From contig NZ_JAANOP010000004.1 in assembly GCF_011250515.1 (NCBI RefSeq), positions 124,001 to 188,000 on the forward strand: a stretch of 64,000 nt of DNA, in the 5' to 3' direction. The position numbers and the translations under genes were made by a program. The notes beneath the pieces are model-generated. The model was not told the origin of the DNA, did no database searches, and was given only the letters and a program-made list of their open reading frames with translations. Of this stretch, positions 58,420 to 64,000 are shown piece by piece (the first letter of the stretch is position 1; the number at the start of each line of letters is the position of its first letter). This DNA is from Aquirufa ecclesiirivi. Lineage in GTDB: Bacteria > Bacteroidota > Bacteroidia > Cytophagales > Spirosomataceae.

Positions 58420-59898
58420 ATGAGCAACAGTATTTGGAGAAAAAAACCATTGGAAGCCTATGCTGCCGATGTTAAAAACAATCAATTAAAACGTGTTCTT
58501 GGAAAATGGGCTTTGACCTCTTTAGGTATCGGAGCTGTTATTGGTGGGGGTATTTTTACCTTAACCGGAATTGCTGCCCATGATTGGGCGGGTCCAGCTT
58601 TGGCTTTGTCTTTTGTGATGGCAGGTGTAGCCTGTACATTTGCAGCATTATGTTACGCTGAATTTGCTTCGATTTTGCCTGTAGAAGGCTCCGCTTATGC
58701 CTATTCATATGGTACTGTGGGTGAATTTTTTGCTTGGTTCATCGGTTGGAATCTGATATTGGAATACATGATGGGAGCTACTACGGTAGCTGTGGCCTGG
58801 TCTGGGTACTTTGAAAAACTATTGCATCTCTTCAACATTAACTTACCGATTTATCTCACCAATGACCCTGTTACTGCCGCAGAAAAAGCGGAGAAGCTTC
58901 GTGCAGCAGGGGAAGTGGTACCCGATTTCGCTTTCGCTTTTAATTTACCCGCTTTCTTGATTGTTTGGGGTGTAACATGGGTCTTAGTAAAAGGAATCAA
59001 AGAGGCAGCTAGCACCAATAACTTAATCGTTATTATGAAAGTGGCCGCTGTAATTTTTGTTATTGTAGTCGGTGCTTTTTATGTAGATACTGCCAATTGG
59101 CATCCATTTATTCCAGAAGCAGTGATTGATGATTCAGGAGCTCAGCATTATGGATTCAATGGTGTAGTAACCGCTGCAAGTATTATTTTCTTTGCTTACA
59201 TTGGTTTTGACGCAGTTTCTACGCAAGCAGGGGAGGCGATCAATCCGACTAAAGATATTCCTTTTGCCATTATTGCTTCCTTATTGATTTGTACCTTATT
59301 GTACATATTGGTCTCTTTGGTTTTAACAGGTATGGTGAAATACGATACCTTGGATTTGAAAGCACCAGTCGCTTCAGCCTTTGAAGGAGCAGGCTTACCT
59401 ATTGCCATGTACATCGTAACTATAGCTGCCACGGCAGGTTTAACTTCGGTGATGTTGGTGATGATGTTATCTCAAACACGTATCTTCTTGGGTATGGCCA
59501 AAGATGGTTTATTACCGAAAGGTTTATTTGGAGCTATCCACCCTAAATTCAAAACACCTTGGAAAAGCACGATTTTCGTTGGTGGAATTGTGTCGGTCGT
59601 TTCAGCGCTTACTCCCATTGATAAAGTGTCCGAAATGTGTAGTTCAGGAACCTTGTTAGCTTTCGCCATGATTTGTGGTGCAGTTTGGTTATTGCGTGTT
59701 CGTGAGCCTAATATTGAGCGCCCTTTCCGTGCTCCCTGGTTGCCATTTGTGGCCACTGCGGGTATCTTATGTAACCTATATTTGATGTGGGGATTACGGA
59801 CAGAAACCAAAATTTCCTTCTTGATTTGGGGTAGCTTAGGTGTAATTGTTTACTTCCTATACAGTAAAAAGCATAGTAATTTGAATCAGAAGAACTAG
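58420..59898 (+). CDS. Amino acid permease (APC superfamily, cationic-type)
   Basis: A 492-residue inner-membrane transporter with about 12-14 helices. The first helix carries GIGAVIGGGIFTLTGIAAHD, the unwound substrate-binding helix of APC proteins. FIGWNLILEYMMGATTVAVAWS, FFAYIGFDAVSTQAGEA and DIPFAIIASL follow, all typical of the CAT/YfnA-type branch. A long third loop (NDPVTAAEKAEKLRAAGEVV) is family-typical. The specific substrate amino acid is not predictable. It stands alone, between terminators on both sides. Confidence 0.93.
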   Translation: MSNSIWRKKPLEAYAADVKNNQLKRVLGKWALTSLGIGAVIGGGIFTLTGIAAHDWAGPALALSFVMAGVACTFAALCYAEFASILPVEGSAYAYSYGTVGEFFAWFIGWNLILEYMMGATTVAVAWSGYFEKLLHLFNINLPIYLTNDPVTAAEKAEKLRAAGEVVPDFAFAFNLPAFLIVWGVTWVLVKGIKEAASTNNLIVIMKVAAVIFVIVVGAFYVDTANWHPFIPEAVIDDSGAQHYGFNGVVTAASIIFFAYIGFDAVSTQAGEAINPTKDIPFAIIASLLICTLLYILVSLVLTGMVKYDTLDLKAPVASAFEGAGLPIAMYIVTIAATAGLTSVMLVMMLSQTRIFLGMAKDGLLPKGLFGAIHPKFKTPWKSTIFVGGIVSVVSALTPIDKVSEMCSSGTLLAFAMICGAVWLLRVREPNIERPFRAPWLPFVATAGILCNLYLMWGLRTETKISFLIWGSLGVIVYFLYSKKHSNLNQKN

Positions 59899-59919
59899 CT
59901 TCTATGACTTGTAATATTT

Positions 59920-59948
59920 GGCACCCAAATTGGGTGCCATTTTTTTTT
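59920..59948 (+). terminator. Terminator after the permease, overlapping the prfC promoter
   Basis: GGCACCCA and TGGGTGCC form a perfect 8-bp stem, followed by a run of eight or more T. Its right arm contains the TTGG of the prfC promoter. Confidence 0.9.
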
Positions 59949-59960
59949 GCCGTACTTTTG
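59930..59960 (+). promoter_or_regulatory. Putative promoter of prfC
   Basis: TTGG (59930-59933) and TACTTTTG (59953-59960) are spaced by exactly 19 bp, close to the Bacteroidota TTTG-N19-TAnnTTTG consensus. The ATG of prfC is 25 bp further. Confidence 0.65.
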
Positions 59961-59985
59961 CAACTTGATTTAAAATATTCATTGA

Positions 59986-61578
59986 ATGAGTAAGCTCGCA
60001 GCCGAAATTGCCAAAAGAAGAACCTTTGGAATTATCTCCCACCCCGATGCCGGAAAGACTACTTTAACGGAAAAATTGCTTCTTTTTGGAGGAGCAATCC
60101 AAACAGCAGGTGCAGTAAAGTCCAATAAAATTAAGAAGGGGGCAACCTCCGACTTCATGGAAATTGAACGCCAAAGAGGTATTTCGGTGGCTACATCCGT
60201 AATGACTTTTGATTACCAAGGAGTTAAAATTAATATTTTGGATACTCCTGGTCACAAAGACTTTGCTGAAGATACTTATAGAACCCTAACGGCGGTAGAC
60301 TCCGTTATTTTGGTCATTGACTGTGTGAAAGGAGTGGAGGAACAGACAGAGCGCTTGATGGAGGTTTGTCGGATGCGTAAAACACCCGTGATTATTTTTA
60401 TCAACAAAATGGACCGTGAAGGTCAAAATCCATTTGATTTGTTGGATGAATTGGAACAAAAACTCTCCATTAGTGTGCGACCATTGACTTGGCCGATTAA
60501 TATGGGATCAAATTTCAAAGGAGTTTACCATTTACTGGATCGTTCATTGAATTTGTTTTCTGCCAACAAAACCAGGATTGAAAAAAATGTAGTATCGGTA
60601 GATATTCATACGCCAGAATTAGATGCGCGAGTAGGAGAAAAGGATGCGGCTCAATTACGAGAAGATGTGGATTTGATCGAAGGAGTCTATGAACCATTTG
60701 ACCGTGCGCAGTATTTGTCTGGTGAAATTGCCCCCGTATTTTTTGGTTCGGCCGTAAACAATTTTGGTATACAAGAATTGCTTGATACGTTTACCAAGAT
60801 TGCCCCACCTACCCAAGCACGTGGTACCGATGTACGAGTAGTAGAGCCTTCCGAGAAGAAATTTACTGGATTTGTATTTAAGATACATGCTAACTTGGAC
60901 CCGAAACATCGGGATAGAATTGCCTTCTTGCGCATTTGTTCGGGTGTATTTCAGCGAAATACCTTTTACCAACATATCCGTTTGAAAAAGAATGTCCGCT
61001 TTGCTAATCCATATAATTTCATGGCTCAGGAGAAAGAAGTGATTGAAGAAGGATTCCCAGGCGATGTGATTGGTTTATACGATACAGGGAACTTTAAAAT
61101 TGGAGATACCTTGACGGAAGGAGAAGTTTTAAATTACCAGGGCATACCTAATTTTTCACCTGAGATTTTTAAGGAATTAATCAATTTAGACCCAATGAAA
61201 TCCAAGCAATTGGAAAAGGGAATTGACCAATTGACTGATGAAGGGGTAGCTCAATTATTCCTTCAACCCCAATTGGGTAATCGTAAAATTGTAGGAACCG
61301 TTGGGGATTTGCAATATGAAGTTATTCAATATCGTTTGGAACATGAATATGGTGCCAAATGTCGTTTTGATGGCATGCAGGTTAGTAAAGCTTGCTGGAT
61401 AACCTCAGAAGACTCTAAGAAATTACAAGAGTTCGTTCGTTTGAAAGGACAAAATATTGCTCAGGACAAAGATGGTAACTACGTGTTTCTAGCAGAGTCC
61501 GATTGGATTTTGCGCATGAACCAAACGAATAATCCGGAGATTGAATTTCATTTCACTTCGGAGTTCAAATTAGCTTAA
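59986..61578 (+). CDS. prfC: Peptide chain release factor 3 (GTPase)
   Basis: A 530-residue translational GTPase that releases RF1/RF2 from the ribosome after termination. The G motifs are [17 protein letters not shown] (P-loop), [11 protein letters not shown] (switch I), [17 protein letters not shown] (switch II) and [11 protein letters not shown]. Domain II and the RF3-specific C-terminal domain ([20 protein letters not shown]) follow. Length is normal. It has its own promoter, which overlaps the previous terminator, so it is probably monocistronic. Confidence 0.96.
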   Translation: MSKLAAEIAKRRTFGIISHPDAGKTTLTEKLLLFGGAIQTAGAVKSNKIKKGATSDFMEIERQRGISVATSVMTFDYQGVKINILDTPGHKDFAEDTYRTLTAVDSVILVIDCVKGVEEQTERLMEVCRMRKTPVIIFINKMDREGQNPFDLLDELEQKLSISVRPLTWPINMGSNFKGVYHLLDRSLNLFSANKTRIEKNVVSVDIHTPELDARVGEKDAAQLREDVDLIEGVYEPFDRAQYLSGEIAPVFFGSAVNNFGIQELLDTFTKIAPPTQARGTDVRVVEPSEKKFTGFVFKIHANLDPKHRDRIAFLRICSGVFQRNTFYQHIRLKKNVRFANPYNFMAQEKEVIEEGFPGDVIGLYDTGNFKIGDTLTEGEVLNYQGIPNFSPEIFKELINLDPMKSKQLEKGIDQLTDEGVAQLFLQPQLGNRKIVGTVGDLQYEVIQYRLEHEYGAKCRFDGMQVSKACWITSEDSKKLQEFVRLKGQNIAQDKDGNYVFLAESDWILRMNQTNNPEIEFHFTSEFKLA

Positions 61579-61620
61579 TATCAATTTCTTGGACAATATA
61601 ATTTGTTCGAAAAACGTTAC

Positions 61621-61675
61621 AACGCTCAACGCTGTCAAGGTTTGGAACCTTGCCAGCGTTAGGAAAAAGAGCGTT
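61621..61675. repeat. Nested palindrome AACGCTG-CAAGGTT
   Basis: An inner stem (AACGCTG...CAGCGTT, with AAGGTT/AACCTT inside, 61628-61660) sits in an outer AACGCTC/GAGCGTT pair (61621-61627 and 61669-61675). Such CAAGGTTtggAACCTTG palindromes look like dispersed repeat units and not like coding DNA. Confidence 0.75.
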
Positions 61676-61693
61676 GAATTCCTTTTAAAAAAT

Positions 61694-61724
61694 AAAAAGC
61701 CCAGACAACTTGCCTGGGCTTTTT
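61694..61724. terminator. Bidirectional terminator between prfC and the phosphohexomutase gene
   Basis: AAAAAGCCCAG and CTGGGCTTTTT form an 11-bp stem with a 9-nt loop and U-runs on both strands. It lies between two convergent genes. Confidence 0.9.
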
Positions 61725-61765
61725 GATACCAAAATATTGCGTCATTTTCCAATGACATCCAATCC

Positions 61766-63520
61766 TTATTTAAGGCCTAAATCCTCTTGAATGGTTTTGA
61801 CTTTGGCTTGTAAAGAGCTAAAGGTCGCATCAAAATCAGCAGCAGATGCCAATGGTGCATTGACAGAAACGTAAAACTTGATTTTTGGCTCCGTACCTGA
61901 AGGTCTTGCCGAAACCTTAGAACCATCAGCTAAGATCAATTGAATCACATTGGAAGCCTCAATTCCTCTACCTTCAACAATTGGGCTAACTTGTCCTGTG
62001 GTTAAGTCCGTCGACTGTAAGCCTTCATAATCCAAAACCTTCACTGGCTTGCTTCCTGCTACGCTAGCAGGCACATTGGAACGAAGATTAATCATCATTT
62101 GCTTGATTTCTTCCGCTCCTGCCTTTCCTTTTTTAGTTAAGGAAATTAAACCTTCATAATAGAAATTATTCTCGATGTACATTTCTGCTAAAAAGTCAAA
62201 AAGAGATTTGCCCTGATCTTTCGCGTAAGCGGTTAATTCTGCTATCATTGCACAAGACGCCACCGCATCTTTATCACGCACCGCATCGCCAATTAAATAG
62301 CCATAGGACTCCTCTCCGCCACCAATAAACTTCTCCTTACCTTCTAATTCACGAATCACCTGCGCAATGTATTTGAATCCGGTCAGCGTATTGTAGCATG
62401 GAACCCCTTGTTGAGCACACATTTTATCAATTAAATCCGTCGTCACAATGGTTTTAGCCACAAATTCTTTACCTGTTAATCGACCTAGTTTTTTGTCGAC
62501 CTTCAATAGATAATACAAAATCAAACTTGCCATTTGATTTCCATTTAGCAACTGCCATTCTCCACTAGGACTTTTTACAGCAGCCCCCACGCGGTCCGCA
62601 TCTGGGTCCGTAGCAATCACCAAATCTGCGTCCAAAGCTTTTGCCTGTTCTAGCGCTAAAGTCATGGCTTCTTTCTCCTCCGGATTTGGATAAATAACCG
62701 TTGGGAAATTACCATTGGGCTCCGCTTGTTCTTGAACAACATGAACCGATGTAAATCCTAATAAAGCTAGTGCTTTAGGTACCAATGTTATACCTGTTCC
62801 ATGAATTGGAGAAAAGACAATTTTTAAATCTTTCTGGCGCTGAATTACCTCGGGTTGACGACAATTGGCTTGAATCGTTTTTAGATATTCTTGATCGATT
62901 TGATCATCCAATAGATGCAATAATGCATCATTCCCTTGGAACTTAATATCATCTACCGAAAGAATAGCATTCACTTCAGCCACAATGTTTTTGTCATGCG
63001 GAGCTACCACCTGTGAACCGTCCGACCAATAGGCTTTATATCCATTGTATTCTTTCGGATTATGCGACGCTGTAATTACGATACCAGCATGGCAACCTAA
63101 ATGACGTACCGCAAAGGATAGCTGGGGTGTGGGGCGAAGGGCAGGAAATAAATATACTTCGATGCCATTGGCGGTAAAAATATCAGCGGCAATCCGACAA
63201 AATTCGGGTGAATTATTTCTGGAATCATGGGCAATGGCCACTTTGATTTTTTGATTCCCTAATACTGTTAATAAATAATTCGCAAATCCTTGGGTAGCAG
63301 CACCAACCGTATAGCGGTTCATGCGATTGCAGCCTACGCCCATTTCGCCTCTCATTCCTCCCGTACCAAACTCCAAGGATTTATAGAAGGAATCAGTCAG
63401 GGTAACTTGATCTTCTTGATCAATTAATTGTTGGATTTGAGATTTTGTTTCTGCATCATAGGCTCCAGAAAGCCATTGATTCACATTTTGTTGAGTAGTA
63501 TTGTCAAGGTGTAATGCCAT
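61766..63520 (-). CDS. Phosphoglucomutase/phosphomannomutase (phosphohexomutase)
   Basis: A 584-residue alpha-D-phosphohexomutase from the ATG at 63520 (MALHLDNTTQQNV); the longer frame begins with a TTG codon. Motifs: GTGGMRGEMGVGCNRMN near the N-terminus, the phosphoserine loop GIVITASHNPKEYNGYK, the metal site VIATDPDADRVGAAV, the sugar-specificity loop GGGEESYGYLIGDAVRDKDA and the phosphate-binding SARPSGTEPKIKFYVS. It interconverts glucose-1- and glucose-6-phosphate (or the mannose equivalents), feeding nucleotide-sugar synthesis such as the polysaccharide locus at the window start. Confidence 0.94.
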   Translation of the reverse strand: MALHLDNTTQQNVNQWLSGAYDAETKSQIQQLIDQEDQVTLTDSFYKSLEFGTGGMRGEMGVGCNRMNRYTVGAATQGFANYLLTVLGNQKIKVAIAHDSRNNSPEFCRIAADIFTANGIEVYLFPALRPTPQLSFAVRHLGCHAGIVITASHNPKEYNGYKAYWSDGSQVVAPHDKNIVAEVNAILSVDDIKFQGNDALLHLLDDQIDQEYLKTIQANCRQPEVIQRQKDLKIVFSPIHGTGITLVPKALALLGFTSVHVVQEQAEPNGNFPTVIYPNPEEKEAMTLALEQAKALDADLVIATDPDADRVGAAVKSPSGEWQLLNGNQMASLILYYLLKVDKKLGRLTGKEFVAKTIVTTDLIDKMCAQQGVPCYNTLTGFKYIAQVIRELEGKEKFIGGGEESYGYLIGDAVRDKDAVASCAMIAELTAYAKDQGKSLFDFLAEMYIENNFYYEGLISLTKKGKAGAEEIKQMMINLRSNVPASVAGSKPVKVLDYEGLQSTDLTTGQVSPIVEGRGIEASNVIQLILADGSKVSARPSGTEPKIKFYVSVNAPLASAADFDATFSSLQAKVKTIQEDLGLK

Positions 63521-63558
63521 AGGGTTAATTTTCAAAGAGGGCTGTCAAAATATTTGCT

Positions 63559-63566
63559 TACTTTTG
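63559..63566 (+). promoter_or_regulatory. Putative -7 box of the last gene
   Basis: TACTTTTG fits TAnnTTTG. It lies 61 bp before the ATG at 63628, with no clear -33 element. Confidence 0.35.
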
Positions 63567-63627
63567 TGGATACATGAACACATTGCCTCTAAATTAGAAA
63601 ATTTTCGCAAGAATTATAATTGGATTG

Positions 63628-64000
63628 ATGAACTTGTTTAGCCAGCGGCATTTTTATTTTTTACTTTCTCTGGCTCCTGCCATTTTCTTCTATTTCTTTC
63701 TTCTGAAATTTGGAATAAATGCCCCTTTTGCAGATGATTGGAGTGCTATTAACGGTTTCATCATTCGATTTTTTCATGGGAATGATAACCTAACAGAAAA
63801 AATAGCTTTGTTGGCTTCTCAGTGCAACGAACACCGTGAGGGTTATTTGTCCATCGTTAGTTTAATTCAATATGCTATTTCGGGTCAAATCAATTACATG
63901 ACCTTGAATTTGATTGGCGCTGGTGCCACCCTAGGGGTTCATGTTTTATTGAATGGCTATTTACATCGCTATCAATTACCACATTGGTGGGTTATTCCCT
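63628..64000 (+). CDS. Polytopic membrane protein, N-terminal part (runs off the window)
   Basis: The ATG at 63628 opens 124 codons to the window end without a stop. The N-terminus is hydrophobic (FYFLLSLAPAIFFYFFLL), followed by NAPFADDWSAINGFIIRFF and CNEHREGYLSIVSLI. The DDW and NEHR motifs in the first loop, followed by more helices, resemble a family of large membrane proteins with GT-C-like topology found near glycan genes. The assignment is tentative, as most of the protein is missing. Confidence 0.6.
   Translation, partial: MNLFSQRHFYFLLSLAPAIFFYFFLLKFGINAPFADDWSAINGFIIRFFHGNDNLTEKIALLASQCNEHREGYLSIVSLIQYAISGQINYMTLNLIGAGATLGVHVLLNGYLHRYQLPHWWVIP

Noticed and set aside
63521-63535. 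Longer phosphohexomutase frame
   Set aside because: It begins with TTG; the ATG at 63520 gives the expected N-terminus.

Overview
The window looks like the chromosome of a Bacteroidota member, probably class Cytophagia (a freshwater Cytophagales genus would fit; genus not resolved). The evidence is: start regions that almost never carry a Shine-Dalgarno sequence but often carry TAnnTTTG-type -7 boxes; a TonB-dependent receptor; a GSCFA-domain protein; DUF885 secreted proteins; a fused SecDF; a DinB/YfiT-type protein; and moderately AT-rich DNA with long AT-rich intergenic repeats. No rRNA, tRNA, CRISPR array, integrase, transposase or complete IS was recognised.

Layout. 1-8.5 kb (minus strand): a surface-polysaccharide block with one GT2 and three GT4 glycosyltransferases, a non-hydrolysing UDP-GlcNAc 2-epimerase and a Wzx-type flippase. 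It runs into an outer-membrane protein and a truncated TonB-dependent receptor. A sugar-nucleotide epimerase diverges from it at 8.6 kb. 9.5-10.7 kb: two tandem copies of a ~550 bp non-coding repeat. 10.7-19.1 kb: housekeeping genes (methyltransferase, TPR-like protein, M16 peptidase, ispF, a Rel/Spo enzyme, Fur, purA). 19.0-20.8 kb: an inserted module (AAA ATPase plus a 40-residue protein) bounded by 67 bp direct repeats that duplicate the 3' end of the gene after purA. 20.9-26.4 kb: tsaD and tamB. 26.4-28.3 kb: a repeat-rich region around one membrane-protein gene that resembles a lone integron cassette. 28.3-34.9 kb: CPBP-like protein, coiled-coil protein, nadB, udk, a methyltransferase, gamma-carbonic anhydrase-like protein and a SixA-like phosphatase. 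35.0-40.3 kb: a very AT-rich island that looks like a peptide-export (bacteriocin-type) system. 40.4-49.5 kb: SPFH protein, then a minus-strand Fe-S/ATP-grasp/GSCFA run and two tandem DUF885 proteins. 49.8-64 kb: a GH63-like hydrolase, RidA, nadA-nadC, secDF, an amino-acid permease, prfC, a phosphohexomutase and the start of a membrane protein.

How the parts work together. The glycosyltransferase/epimerase/flippase block would build and flip an amino-sugar-containing glycan. nadB (30 kb) and nadA-nadC (53-55 kb) together give the complete de novo route from aspartate to nicotinate mononucleotide. Mrp and Nfu are adjacent Fe-S carriers, and NadA is a plausible client in the window.

The best candidates for something undescribed are (a) the 35-40 kb island: HTH regulator, a 46-residue double-glycine-leader peptide with two core cysteines, a secreted HExxH protein, a polytopic membrane protein, a CxxC thioredoxin-like protein and a C39-peptidase ABC exporter without a linked HlyD, flanked by 28 bp direct repeats; and (b) the 1.6 kb ATPase/microprotein module, whose microprotein has a 12-nt perfect match to the expected anti-Shine-Dalgarno tail, in a phylum that rarely uses one. 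A dispersed family of palindromic GGTTAATCC-ended elements (four copies) is a third.
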